A stretch of DNA of 64,000 nucleotides from Stentor coeruleus (taxonomy: Eukaryota > Ciliophora > Heterotrichea > Heterotrichida > Stentoridae). A model generated the notes under the pieces. It was given only the letters and a program-made list of their open reading frames with translations, was not told the origin of the DNA and searched no databases. The stretch is taken from positions 25,548 to 89,547 of the forward strand of contig MPUH01000178.1 of the NCBI GenBank assembly GCA_001970955.1, written 5' to 3'. Each line of letters opens with the position of its first letter. Position 1 is the stretch's first letter. Position numbers and translations under genes: made by a program. Positions 29,832-41,161 of this stretch are shown piece after piece.

Positions 29832-32800
29832 CTATTTAGAAATCCACTGATTAGTAGAAATTTCTAATTTTCTGTCTCTACTCATCGCGTTTTGAAATAG
29901 ACTCTTGATGAATAACAAAATATTAACAAAAAAGTTCCCACAAATTATCACAACCAAAATCCAAAATCCCACATAATTAGCTTCAAAATTATAAAACGCC
30001 AAACTTAATAAATAAATCAAAGTGCCAATAAAATACTCAACTGTCTTATAATTGATTTTCCTCTTATCACGTTTAATAGTATTATTTACCCAAAAAATGC
30101 ATAAAAAAGCACAAATCAAAAGCGACATTATCATCTTTAAATTCAAATAATTTTGTGGTATAAAAACAAAAATCATGCAATAAAAAACTTGTGCGCTTAT
30201 ATCAAAATTAAAGTGATTGTCAAAGTTACTATAAGCTTTGAAAATAAAAGGATAAAAAAACAAAACAAACAAAAAATAAACTATAAAAAGCACTAAAGCA
30301 GTAATGAATATAATAATATGAGCAGGGGAAAAGCATTTAAGTTTATCATTTTGAAGCACATAAAAACCTTTATTATCAATATACTCACAGTTCATAAAAC
30401 TAAGCAATCCAATTACCATTTCAATAAAAGCTCCACTTGATAAGACAACAACTATACCATTTACAAATTTAACGATTGTGTTATTGAATAAACGTTTTTT
30501 TATTAACAGCAAACAAGTTAATGAACATAGAATAAAAACAATGCAAAAGGAAAAATGAACAACTAAAGAAATTATCCAATTGTAATTAATAAAAAGTGGA
30601 ATAACACAAAATGATGCTTTTGAATTAAGCCAGTTCAACTGATCAGTTAATGCTAAACTTGCTATAGCGTAAGTGTCAAAAAAATTCCCTAAAAGTATTC
30701 CATTTAATACTAAAATGCACTTGTCTATTATTTCAGGATATTTTTCCCCCCTTTTTTCTTTCAATTTTCTTAACATTTCATATAGATTAATATCATTAGA
30801 ACTAAATTCAGAATTGAAAATATTATATGGGATAAAAAACTCTACAAGATTTTCAATCTTTAAAACCATTATTAATAACTTTTCTACTATTGCTTTTTTG
30901 ATGGTTGACACAATATCTTGTTTTTCTTTTAATAAAGTATTCAGAACATTTTTACAAGATGCTTCAGAATTGTTACTGTGCAAGCTTTTAGCTAAAAAAT
31001 TAATAGTTTTTTGAATAAATAAATCATCAAATTGTATTGGAAACATATGAAAATAATTTAAATGGTCAGTTTCAAAAGAAGATTCATCCAAACATCCAAA
31101 CTTTTCTTTTACTATTCTTAAAAAAAAATCTTCAGAGATTAATTCACTTGTTTTATCACAAAATATTTCTTTAAGCATATCTTTAGAGATAGAATCAATA
31201 AAAATATTATGGTAATTATTGTTAGTATAAGATCTTTCAGTTTCAGACCTTTGTACAAACTTAACATTATTTTCTAGATATTGATCATCATTAATTACTT
31301 GAACTCTAGAAGTATCGAATAAGCGAGTATTATCTTTAAAGGTTTTTTTATTTAAATCTTGATCATAAAGTATAGGAGGAGAATGAATATTAAGAGGAAC
31401 AATTTTATTCAAATTTTTGTTGTTATTTAATAATAAAAAATTTAATACAGCTGAATCGTGTGAACTGTTTTCGTCTAGTTTTATTTTATGATCTTGATTT
31501 GCACATTTTGAGCATAGCATTGGCCGATCAGACAATAAAATGCTTTCGATATCTAAAATATAAAAATAATTAATTGCTGCTTCTGCTATGATCTTTGATT
31601 TATTTTTATCGTATTTTTTTTCTCTAGCAGCACATATCATTTGCCACATATTCAAATCCATAAAATAATTGTATTTATAACTGAGTAAAACACTACTTAA
31701 AGTAAAAAAGCACACAATTATTATAATTGCACAATACCATATAGCATTTTCCGTATAATCTCTCATAATAATTTCAGGAACAATAAAACTTAGATATGGC
31801 ATATAAAAACTTATCCATAAAAAAAAGTTATAAAATTCAATTGCAAGTTCTCCATGATTCCAAACACGGTATTTAAGCTCAATGCCTATTATCCCAAACA
31901 TCATTTCTAAAATGAGAATAATTATTGAGTATATAAAAAAAACAGGTGATGCAAGTAAGAATATTAAGCTCAGGATGATTTTAATCAATATTAACACAAA
32001 AAGAATCTTTTGGGATTTTTTGTAGTTTTTTAATTGGCCTTTATGCCTAGTAGATATTATTTCTTTTAAGATGATGATTCTTTTTAATGATGGATAGTCG
32101 TGATTTTTTTCTTTTTCGAAGAAATTAACATTTTCAAGAAAGCAAGTTGTTAGAAGGCAGCTTAGAATTAAAATGTTTGAAGTGACGTATGACCAAAAAT
32201 ATTGTTGAGAATTGTCATTTAAGTGTAATTTGATGCTTGTTAGTGAAAAACTTGTAATAAAAGCTACTTTCCACAATGCTGATAAAAGCATTGCAAACCA
32301 ATCTCTACAAAATAATGCCTCGCTCGGACAATCCACTATATTCCTATAAAGTTTTAAATAAGCCAATATCAATACCCCAAGCAATATAAAACCTAATACA
32401 ATACCTAAAACAGCATAAACACTAATGCTTCCAACTTCTGAAAATGGTACCGACACTGCAGCAGGTACAACAAAAAAGCTCAAAAATATCGCATTTTTAA
32501 TTTCTCGGTCAATTATTTTCGATATCCTAAATAGAAAATCCACTGCTATAAAATAAACTCCAATAAAAATCGTCATATAAACAAGAAAGTCTGCACAAGT
32601 AGTCATTTTTTCCTCATAAAACCGACTTGCAGTTTTCATAGCTATATTGAAAATTAATACCCAAAGAATAAGTAAAAGACTTGTTTTTTTATAATAGTTC
32701 ATATCGAAGTTGACCCATGTACAAGATAAACTTAAAAATAATGGAATAAGAGTTGAAACCAATAAAGAAAGAAATTGAGCCTCTGAATTTCCATTTATAT

Positions 32801-33404
32801 AAGCTGATAGCATAAGGACTATAATAATACAGCTTATTATTGAAGCAATTATTTTACTTATAGTATTGATTATAATGATTAGGTTGAGAAACAGTAATAA
32901 AGTGATTAATAAGATACTTAGTAGGGATAGAATGATTAAATAATCATTAGAATTTAAAAAAACAAGTGAACCATAGAGAATAAGCATAAAACAGTAGTAA
33001 AATAGGTAAAAGAATGATTTACGGCCTTTCATAACTGCAGCACTTCTGATTAGAGCTAAGATGTAAACTATCGGGATCAATGCTAATTCATATGTGCTTT
33101 GATTAATTGTAAAAAGAATGACAAAAGTTATAAATAATATGCTTACGATACTAAGACCTATATATCTTACTTGCATATCTCTTAAATTCCTGCCTAAGAT
33201 TCCAAATCCTAAATCTTTAGCTTTTATAGTAGCCCATTTTATTCCAAGCCAGACTAATACAAGGCAATAGGCATAAAACACATGAAATATGATACTTTTA
33301 GATTCAATGCTCGAGTAATAAAAGTAAATAATAAGTGAAAAAGCACAGCTACATAAAAGAAGTATGATATCAAACAAGGTTTCGCATTTGTCAAAATTAT
33401 CCAT
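29832..33404 (-). CDS. Large polytopic membrane protein, 1190 aa
   Basis: I do not recognise the family. About 18 hydrophobic segments fill residues 10-620, a soluble region follows at about 620-930 with a CSKCANQ Cys pair and acidic/Asn-rich sequence, and about seven more hydrophobic segments lie at 935-1175. There is no signal peptide apart from the first membrane segment, and I see no transporter, channel-pore or cyclase signature. The size and the number of spans resemble large ciliate surface membrane proteins, but nothing identifies a substrate. The gene sits head-to-tail with the kelch/Cys-rich membrane gene upstream, and both are followed on the same strand by a Cache sensor gene; a shared role is speculation. 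Stop TAG. Confidence 0.8.
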   Translation of the reverse strand: MDNFDKCETLFDIILLLCSCAFSLIIYFYYSSIESKSIIFHVFYAYCLVLVWLGIKWATIKAKDLGFGILGRNLRDMQVRYIGLSIVSILFITFVILFTINQSTYELALIPIVYILALIRSAAVMKGRKSFFYLFYYCFMLILYGSLVFLNSNDYLIILSLLSILLITLLLFLNLIIIINTISKIIASIISCIIIVLMLSAYINGNSEAQFLSLLVSTLIPLFLSLSCTWVNFDMNYYKKTSLLLILWVLIFNIAMKTASRFYEEKMTTCADFLVYMTIFIGVYFIAVDFLFRISKIIDREIKNAIFLSFFVVPAAVSVPFSEVGSISVYAVLGIVLGFILLGVLILAYLKLYRNIVDCPSEALFCRDWFAMLLSALWKVAFITSFSLTSIKLHLNDNSQQYFWSYVTSNILILSCLLTTCFLENVNFFEKEKNHDYPSLKRIIILKEIISTRHKGQLKNYKKSQKILFVLILIKIILSLIFLLASPVFFIYSIIILILEMMFGIIGIELKYRVWNHGELAIEFYNFFLWISFYMPYLSFIVPEIIMRDYTENAIWYCAIIIIVCFFTLSSVLLSYKYNYFMDLNMWQMICAAREKKYDKNKSKIIAEAAINYFYILDIESILLSDRPMLCSKCANQDHKIKLDENSSHDSAVLNFLLLNNNKNLNKIVPLNIHSPPILYDQDLNKKTFKDNTRLFDTSRVQVINDDQYLENNVKFVQRSETERSYTNNNYHNIFIDSISKDMLKEIFCDKTSELISEDFFLRIVKEKFGCLDESSFETDHLNYFHMFPIQFDDLFIQKTINFLAKSLHSNNSEASCKNVLNTLLKEKQDIVSTIKKAIVEKLLIMVLKIENLVEFFIPYNIFNSEFSSNDINLYEMLRKLKEKRGEKYPEIIDKCILVLNGILLGNFFDTYAIASLALTDQLNWLNSKASFCVIPLFINYNWIISLVVHFSFCIVFILCSLTCLLLIKKRLFNNTIVKFVNGIVVVLSSGAFIEMVIGLLSFMNCEYIDNKGFYVLQNDKLKCFSPAHIIIFITALVLFIVYFLFVLFFYPFIFKAYSNFDNHFNFDISAQVFYCMIFVFIPQNYLNLKMIMSLLICAFLCIFWVNNTIKRDKRKINYKTVEYFIGTLIYLLSLAFYNFEANYVGFWILVVIICGNFFVNILLFIKSLFQNAMSRDRKLEISTNQWISK

Positions 33405-33701
33405 ATTTTATATACCTATTTCCACAAAATATCAACTTTTAAAGAATTTTAAAATTTTATCAGAAAACTAACCTTCTATCATTTAAAATATAATGCTTTT
33501 TAAGAAATTCATAATGAATTTTTTAATAATTTTAAGTCGTTGATATTAATTCCCAATTTCATATACATAAAAAAAAACCAAGTATTCCAAAAATTTTACT
33601 TGAATAAATAAAGAATTCTGTAAAAATTTCATCTCACAGTACTCTGTATTTAATTATATTCCTATAAAAATCATAATAAATTATCGAAACTAACTTTAAA
33701 A

Positions 33702-36700
33702 TTATTCAGAATTTTCTAAAACTCGCATAACAGTAAAGTCTTGGCTATTATATCTTGAATGACTATATCTTATCTCACAGTCTTCATGCTGAGTATTCAA
33801 CCCCACATCTTTAAAAATGTTATCAAAATGCAGTCTTAAGCGAGTAACACTTTTTATAGACTTTTTTAATTTCTCGGATTTTCTGTTTAAATTTATGCTT
33901 TCTACTCTTCTCATGAAAAAACAAACTACTCCTAAAAGTCCTATAAAAATACCGAAAAGAACCCCAAATAACGAAAAAATACTCCGTTCTTTTTTTATTT
34001 CTGTAAACAAACCAAGAGAATATTTTTTTAAGACGATTTTTATAGCAAGTTGATCAAATAAAAACAAATCTTCAACACTTTTTTCACTACCTTTAACAGG
34101 AATTGATAATTCTTGAACGTGATACCCTGTTTGAATATAAGATTCTGATTCTATAGATGATAAATATATTGATGGAATAACAAGATATGTAAAAATATTA
34201 GGTAAAGAGCCTAAGAAAATACTATTTTTGTTAGGAAATATTTCAGAATAAACTGTGCTATAATAGTTTGGTATTGAAGATTCTGAAGTTAAGTTTAAAG
34301 TGATTCCTGCACCATAAGAAAATTCTCCTTGTAAAAGTAAGTTTATTATTGAACTGCTTTCAACTTCACATCCTTGGCAGGAAATTTTAACTAAGCAAAA
34401 TCGATTGTTTTCAAGTTTACATTTAATCACAACTTTTTGCCTTTTAAGATTGTTATAATTTAGTATAATATTAGGTGCACAATTAGAAAAATTAGATTCT
34501 TTAGAAAAAGTGGTAATTGTAAAATTAGGAGATACACAAATATCAGCATAGTTTTTAACACCAACAATAATTTCAAAATTTGCTGAGAATTTTTCGATCA
34601 TAGTACTAAAAAGAATCAATGGCATTAATGATTGCTCCAAATTCTTGTTTTCTAAAAAAAATTTACACAGGACATTAATGCAAATACATGCAAAACTAAT
34701 ATAAAATATAGCTGTAAAAATACCCCCTATTGAATTTTTATGTACATATAATTTGTCATCTTCTTTATAATTATGACATTCTGGATATAAATCCCATCCT
34801 GCGATATATTTTTTCACTTTCGGGCTTAATAAGAAAATAAAAATAATTATAAACACTAGTATAATGCCAGAATGATTTATAATTACTTCAATTTTTTTAG
34901 GGGACCCTATTTCATTAATTACAATTTTAGGGTTATTTTCTTCTTTTGTTTTAGCTGAAATTATTTCAGGTAAAGGACTTCCAGCATAACAATAATAACC
35001 TTTAAGGCATAATTTACACATACTACTCCCTTCTTTATCATTAAATGTTCCTTCAGGGCAAGGATAGCATTGTCTTGATGATGAAGCTCCTGGAATAGGA
35101 TTAAAATGACCTTTTTTGCATGGGATACAAAAATTTTCATTGGAATAGTAGCCAACAGGACATATTTTGCATCCAAAATTATATGGGATAAACCCTGTGC
35201 TACAATCAAAAGATAAATTTGCATTTTGGAAAATTTGCCTCAAATCAAAACGGGCAAATTTTGCGCGAGGGAGTGAGTGAAAAACCTTGAAATATGAGGT
35301 GTAATAGCTCCCTGAAAAATAGTATATAGAGTGATTATAAAATGTATACATAGAATTGCATATATAATCAGAAAATCTACCTGCAATCTGTGAGCCTTTG
35401 TTTGAGTAAATTATATTGTTCATTAGATTTCCTGAGTTTGTAGATCCTGATATCACAAGAAACCCATTAATAAATTTCTGAGCAATAGGCCCCCAATTAT
35501 CCAACCCATAAAAATTCTTTGTAAAATGTTGAGTTGCATTTGTAGTCTGTGATTCTCCAAACATATACAATATATTTTTTTCTTGTTTATAGCAATAAGA
35601 GTAAGCTTTTTCTATTTTAGCATTAGTTTTTTTATAAACCCCAGTTGCTATATCGAAAACCCATAAGTCATTACAAAAACCTAGTTCATCAACTCCTCCA
35701 CCTATATAAAAATATGGATAATCTATAACTAAACATGCTCCAAATCTTTTACTAGGATGTAAATTTGATGATCCATATAATGTATACCATGATTTAGTCA
35801 CAACATTATATATAAAAAAATCATTACTATATCCTTTTTCTGTAATACCTCCCCATATTACTATTATATCTCCAGTACTTGAATATGCAAAAGAATGTCT
35901 TGGTGATGGAGGGTCGTTTTTTGAAAATACTTCATCCCATTTTTCTAATGATGGATCATAAACCCAAAAATCATTTAAGAAACCAAAATTCGATAACCCT
36001 CCAAATAGATAAATTTTGTTACGGACTGTCATTAAAGCTGATCTTAGTCTTAGTGGTGGGAAAAGTTGATATTTGGATAATATTTTATAAGTAATTTTAG
36101 ATTCTGGAATAATTTTATATAAAGTTAAAGTGTTGTCTAAGGTATTTTTTGAAATTCCCCCGAAAGTATAAAAGTTGTTTTTATAGGAAGATACTCCACT
36201 GTTTTCAGGAATATTTGGGGAATTAAGATATGAAATATTAGAAATATTTGAGGTTAGGCTGATATTTAGCATATGCCCATGAGACATGAAAACTAGTAAG
36301 TTATTATCAACTAAAGTGCTTTCAATAATAAAACCTGAATCAATGATATCAGAATTGCTTAAAGTGTTATTTATACAATTCATTCCATTAATATAGCAAA
36401 TATGTATATTCATATTCCCTTTTATATCAAAATTTCCTAATATGATTTTATTATCTTCTTGAATTTCCAAAATTATTTCTTTTTGATTATTCTTTATCCT
36501 CCCATAATTATTTATTTCAAATTTCTCATATAGTTCAGAATTAAAATCAAATCTTAATAGAAATTACATATAAGCAAATATCTCAAATGAATCAACAGTA
36601 GCAAAAATAAAGAATTCAGTTTCATTATATTCTAAATACCTTGTTTTAACCATTTGAGAAAACGGAATATCATTAAATTCAATTTTATCCCATCCTGAAT

Positions 36701-37083
36701 CGAATAAAGAAAAGCACCAGAGATCATAAAATGTTGAAATGTCAGACTTACCTCCAAAAATACAGAATTCTTGAGTTTTTTTACGAAAAAAGCCTCCTGA
36801 ATTACTTCTTGGACCTATATTCAAATTTACTTGGGCTATAACTTTGAGCGTAAATAAGACTCCAAACAGAAGTTTTGATGCTGAAAATCCATAAATCATT
36901 CAAAAAACCTCTCTTGCTTTGACCTCCAAAAAGATAAATTTTATCCCCTGAAGAATCTACAGCCAAAGATGAACTTGTTCTTGGCTCTGGCGATATACCA
37001 TTTAAAGGGATATCAATACTTGAGAAAATTGTGCCACTGTGAACGCATATAAAATTTACGTATAAAACTGCAAAGATAACCAT
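33702..37083 (-). CDS. Kelch-repeat and Cys-rich type I-like membrane protein, 1116 aa
   Basis: Three exons (37083-36831, 36814-36568, 36552-33702) joined by 16- and 15-nt introns; splicing yields YSPSPRSNSGGFF, which completes a kelch unit. Order: signal peptide (MVIFAVLYVNFICVHSG), kelch propeller with PRSxS, YLFGG and FGGLS units to about residue 580, then a Cys-rich GCC2/GCC3-type region of growth-factor-receptor style (CPVGYYSNENFC, CPEGTFNDKEGSSMC), a membrane span, further hydrophobic segments and a final span near residue 1030 with a short cytoplasmic tail. The kelch part should be extracellular. It is a probable surface receptor or adhesion protein; the ligand is unknown. Without the introns it would be read as three separate fragments. 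Confidence 0.85.
36553..36567 (-). other. Intron, 15 nt (kelch gene)
   Basis: GTAATTTCTATTAAG on the coding strand. It carries an in-frame TAA, and removal joins FAY to IFDFNSELYEKFE. TA at positions 9-10. Confidence 0.88.
36815..36830 (-). other. Intron, 16 nt (kelch gene)
   Basis: GTAAATTTGAATATAG on the coding strand. It shifts the frame by one and, when removed, restores a kelch motif (SPSPRSNSGGF). A is at positions 10 and 11. Confidence 0.9.
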
Positions 37084-38010
37084 AATTATTCAAACTGATT
37101 CTATGATAATTTTTATATTAAATATTAGTGTCATCCTGTTATTATTACATAAAATTATTTATATAAGCAAAAACATATTATTCTAATTAGAATCTTGAGT
37201 TTTTGAAAGTACCTCAAAATGTATTATTACTTAGTAAAATATCATTTTCTCTATTCTTCTTATAAAAAACCAAAAGAAGTCATTAATCTAAAAGATCTGA
37301 AAATTAACCTAATTGCTTAAAACATTTTTTTCTTTTTAAATTCTGTTACTAGTTTATGCTTTTTTATATCAGCAACTATTATTATTATTTGCTAATTTGA
37401 ATATAATAATGAAATACAAAGGCTGGATAATAGTCAAGCGATAATTCCTAACTAATACTAATGAAATATTAAGTTTAGATTTATTAAAGACATTTGTACA
37501 CTATCTTAAGAATTTATGATATTCAGCTCTTATAAAATTTAAAATATACATAATGATGTAGTGATAAAGAATAAAAAAAATATTTGATTAAAATTCTGAG
37601 ATAATTTCCTTCCTGAATGAAGGCATTTCTGTATAAAGTTGACTAAAAGAATTTGGTTTAAAAATTCAAAAGCTGAACTTAGATAAATCTTATTATAACA
37701 TGTGAAATTTTCTTGCAAATATAAGGATTTTTGTGTTTTTTCAAAATATAAATAAGGAATAAGTTTAAAATATTTAACTTTCTCATCAATTTATATATCA
37801 TACATCTGGTATATAAATCCCAATATAAAAACCTTTATATAAATAATTATTCTAAGCCATAAACTAACTAATATATAAACCAAAAATTCAATTAAAATTT
37901 ACTATTATAAATACTTAGTCAAATATAATATCTAATATTTTATAAATATCTCAAAACATATACTAATTAATCTATTATTAAATCCAATAAACAACAAATT
38001 TCAATATCCT
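37084..38010. other. Intergenic, 927 nt
   Basis: Very AT-rich. It contains the promoter of the kelch gene and the 3' flank of the Cache-sensor gene. No gene, RNA or repeat could be supported. Confidence 0.45.
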
Positions 38011-39522
38011 CTAATTCACTCCTCTTTCGCTTTGTAATATCGAAAAAGACTTCCTCCAGCTCATAGCCTTACTATTATACAAATTAAAAGGATAAAGCAC
38101 TTTAAGCCACCTATTAAAATAAAATGTTTCATTAGGCCTAGTCGCATTCCATTGAAAATACGAATATCTTTCCTCAGTATCTCTAATCCTATTAACCTTA
38201 ATCTTAGTTGCCATAACTAAACTTTCAATACCTTTTCTATTTCTCTCAATTTCATTAAAATTAATATTCCTTGTTACTTCAGGTAAAAGTGCTCTTTGTG
38301 ATATTTTAGCAAATATTTTCTTAACCATTTTAAGTTTCCTAGATAAAGAATTTGTAGCAAATTGTAAAGCTGTGATTATAAAAATAAATACTATAATCGC
38401 AATAACAGCAACTATTATAAAAATCATAGTATAAGCTTCAACATAAGATAGACTGAAACTTTTCACAGGATAAACAATTTCATTTTTATCAGCAAAAGCA
38501 AGTAAATAATGTGTTGTGTGGTTAATATCTTTATAAGGATTAATTGTATGTTTTATAAGTATATAAGTGATATTAAGCCGAGTGTATTCAAATGTGGTTT
38601 CATCTGGATTTGCGAGTATTTCTTGCCAGAAATCCATAGAAATCCCAGAAATTTCTTTATCAAATATTTTTAAAGGCTCAGTTAGGGTAAGATTCCAAGA
38701 TTCAGGAAAAGTTAGTACCATGCCTCCACAGCTTACAAGCATAAGAAACCCATTTTCAAGTATTTTAACTTTAGAAGTCCTAGTAGTCAGTTCATTAAGT
38801 GTAACATCAGATGATGAGACCCCAATAAACTCCCCAGATTCCTTAATTATAGCTTTAGACACTGTAACAACTGAATAAAAAGTTATTGCATCAACATAAG
38901 GTTCTGTAATTATTGTTATAGGCTGATTATCCCTTGCTTTGTAATACCATTCTCTGACTATAGGAGAATAAGTTGGGTCTCCCATTAATCCTCCAGGATA
39001 ATAATGTATGATTTCATCAGTCTCAAACCCTGAGTATATAAACAAATAATTAGGTTCTCTTATTAATGGATATATAAAATCCATAGCCGCTTGTTTTTTT
39101 TCTAACTCAATACCTTCATATGAAAGTTCATTATAACTTGACATAAAAGCTCCATGTGTATAATCAAATTCTCCTGGTTTATATTGATAATGTTGTATTG
39201 GTGGTCCTGGGATAATAGGTTCAGATACATTAGTAAGCCCAAGCATTAATTTTTCTATATTATTCAATTCATCTACAAAATCTATAAAATTCGAAAGCTC
39301 TTGAGCTATATACTCACCTTCTTCTTGAACTAAACATTCCATTTGAGTTGCTAGTCTATAAGTTAATAAATTTGAGTAATCAGTGCTTATGTCATCTTTT
39401 AACCAACGAAGCTGGTACCGGGTTATTAAAATCAGAGCTATGCAGACTAAAACAGAAAAAAATATTAGGTTTATACGTAGCTGACGGGCAAAAGGCCAAT
39501 TGTTATAGTCTAAAAATACCAT
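38011..39522 (-). CDS. dCache-type sensor membrane protein, 503 aa
   Basis: A first membrane span (about residues 20-38) is followed by an outside region of about 330 residues with a double-Cache pattern: YYPGGLMGDPTYSPIVREWY (the DPxYxPxxRxWY motif common in Cache_1 domains), then ITEPYVDA and SVVTVSKAI. A second span lies at about 365-390, and about 110 cytoplasmic residues end the protein. Cache domains bind small ligands in bacterial chemoreceptors and in the alpha-2-delta subunits of calcium channels. Here no kinase, cyclase or MCP output domain follows, so the tail must act through partners, or the protein is a channel-associated subunit. Ends at TAG with no sign of a missing exon. Confidence 0.82.
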   Translation of the reverse strand: MVFLDYNNWPFARQLRINLIFFSVLVCIALILITRYQLRWLKDDISTDYSNLLTYRLATQMECLVQEEGEYIAQELSNFIDFVDELNNIEKLMLGLTNVSEPIIPGPPIQHYQYKPGEFDYTHGAFMSSYNELSYEGIELEKKQAAMDFIYPLIREPNYLFIYSGFETDEIIHYYPGGLMGDPTYSPIVREWYYKARDNQPITIITEPYVDAITFYSVVTVSKAIIKESGEFIGVSSSDVTLNELTTRTSKVKILENGFLMLVSCGGMVLTFPESWNLTLTEPLKIFDKEISGISMDFWQEILANPDETTFEYTRLNITYILIKHTINPYKDINHTTHYLLAFADKNEIVYPVKSFSLSYVEAYTMIFIIVAVIAIIVFIFIITALQFATNSLSRKLKMVKKIFAKISQRALLPEVTRNINFNEIERNRKGIESLVMATKIKVNRIRDTEERYSYFQWNATRPNETFYFNRWLKVLYPFNLYNSKAMSWRKSFSILQSERGVN

Positions 39523-39557
39523 TTATTTTATAAATTGCTATTATAAACTAACTATTT

Positions 39558-40415
39558 CTATTGAACTGTTTTTTTCTTATTAAGCCTGTGCCTTAAAGTC
39601 CCTGCTTTTCTTAGTGCTCCTCTAAACATAGCTTCGATTCTTAATGAATCATCATAAAATTTCTTATATTCTTCAGCTAAACATACAACTTTTTCTTTAA
39701 AACTTTCATAGTTTTTACCTAATTTTTCAAACACTTTACCAAAAATCGCATCTTTTTCTCCAGAGTCTTCTAATGCTACATACAAACTTGTCACAGCAAT
39801 CTCAGAAGGACTTGCCAAAAAACTTATCTCAGACATTAGCATCCCTTCAATCACTTCTTTACATTTTGCTTGTATAATTTCTTTACCTTTATCAACAAAA
39901 GCTTCATCTCCAATCTCTATAATTAAAGCTCTTAAAGATTTATGCGGGCAAAAAACATATAAATGGAATTTTATCCCTGAAATAAGTGAATATTCCAATT
40001 GCAAAATTGCCTTAGCATCACTTTCTTTAAAATGTTGACAAAACTGGTCTACATCTCTTACATTGATTTCTTCAGTCTTACAAGCTAAAAACATACATGT
40101 AAACATCATTTGAACAGGATCATAAACACATACAGAATTATACAAATAAAACCTTCTAAAATATGTTAAAGCTGTACTCACAGCTTTATCATGAAGATGT
40201 AAATGCTCACATGCGGTTATAAGATTTTTAGACAAAAAGTTCAATATAGCTTTTTCTTCATCTTCAGTGACCACATATTTTTGTAAGCTTTGATCCCCAC
40301 TTGTAGTCACAATATATTGACACAGCTCAGTGTTTTTACTATCTTTGATTTTTATAAGGTCTTCTCTAGAAAAAATCCAATATTTCTGATGTGTTGAGTT
40401 CAAGTACCGGGGCAT
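39558..40415 (-). CDS. CCNH: Cyclin H (CDK7/TFIIH kinase partner), 285 aa
   Basis: The N-terminus has the cyclin H pattern (STHQKYWIFSREDL), which packs against CDK7. The first cyclin fold follows at about residues 50-160 (FRRFYLYNSV, FTCMFLACKTEE with the conserved Lys and Glu that contact the CDK), then the second fold at about 165-260 (ISGIKFHLYVFCPHKSL). In other eukaryotes cyclin H with CDK7 and MAT1 forms the CDK-activating kinase and the TFIIH kinase that phosphorylates the RNA polymerase II tail in the nucleus. The length is slightly below the human protein (323). The C-terminal helix is short and basic. The start is the first ATG; stop TAG. The start of the dCache gene follows after 35 nt. 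Confidence 0.88.
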   Translation of the reverse strand: MPRYLNSTHQKYWIFSREDLIKIKDSKNTELCQYIVTTSGDQSLQKYVVTEDEEKAILNFLSKNLITACEHLHLHDKAVSTALTYFRRFYLYNSVCVYDPVQMMFTCMFLACKTEEINVRDVDQFCQHFKESDAKAILQLEYSLISGIKFHLYVFCPHKSLRALIIEIGDEAFVDKGKEIIQAKCKEVIEGMLMSEISFLASPSEIAVTSLYVALEDSGEKDAIFGKVFEKLGKNYESFKEKVVCLAEEYKKFYDDSLRIEAMFRGALRKAGTLRHRLNKKKTVQ

Positions 40416-40543
40416 ATTTATTAAAAGCTATTGATCAATTATTTTTCTAGGGAGATTAAAAAACTTAAAAACTGAAATTATTATAATAGCTTCTCCAGCT
40501 ATAAGGGTTTATTATCATAAATCACTTCATAAGTAAAAATAAT

Positions 40544-40987
40544 TTATATATTTTTAAGTGTTTTCATAATATAAGTATCTATAAGAATCCTATTGCCATA
40601 AAACATTTCCTTACCTTGTGGGATATTTTTTAATATGTGATTTATAGTTTTAATTAACCCAGCTTGATCTGAAGTTGCCTTACCATGCTTTTGAAGTTCA
40701 ATAATCCTCCATGATAATAAAAAGCAACTATAATATGTTTAAGAATCCTAAAGAATTTTCCTTGGTTTAATTGAAAAGTTATAATAAGAATATCAAACTT
40801 TATTCTTTCTCTTAAATGCTTAACACTAGTTTTATATACACCTGAAAGCATACCTGTTGATCTTTGAGTTTTTTTAATACAGCTTTAACTCAATTAGTAA
40901 AGTTTTTAGTTTTTCTAAACGTTTTGTTATATGAATTTCTAACTGCACTTTTTCTATAAACTCAGAGAGCAATGTGGCTATGCCCAT
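40544..40987 (-). pseudogene. Decayed small gene or unresolved multi-exon gene
   Basis: Three protein-like segments follow each other in different frames on the minus strand. From ATG at 40987: MGIATLLSEFIEKVQLEI and on to TAA. Then, in a second frame, KHLRERIKFDILIITFQLNQ. Then, back in the first frame, SWRIIELQKHGKATSDQAGL and GKEMFYGNRILIDTYIMK to a stop at 40544. No 15- or 16-nt GT...AG intron accounts for the changes of frame (shifts +1 then +2). It is therefore probably a pseudogene, possibly with sequence errors. The family is unknown; helical, Leu/Lys-rich. Confidence 0.4.
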
Positions 40988-41161
40988 ATCAAAAACCTCT
41001 CTTAACTGTATCCTTTTATATTAAAATCCATTAAAATAAGTCTCAAAACCCATAAACTTAATCAAATCTTTAACAAACCAAGTTATTCAATGCTATCCAC
41101 AACCTCAAGCTTTTCCCTAAAACATTTACTTATCACTTCCAATCATCTGTCCATATTTTAT

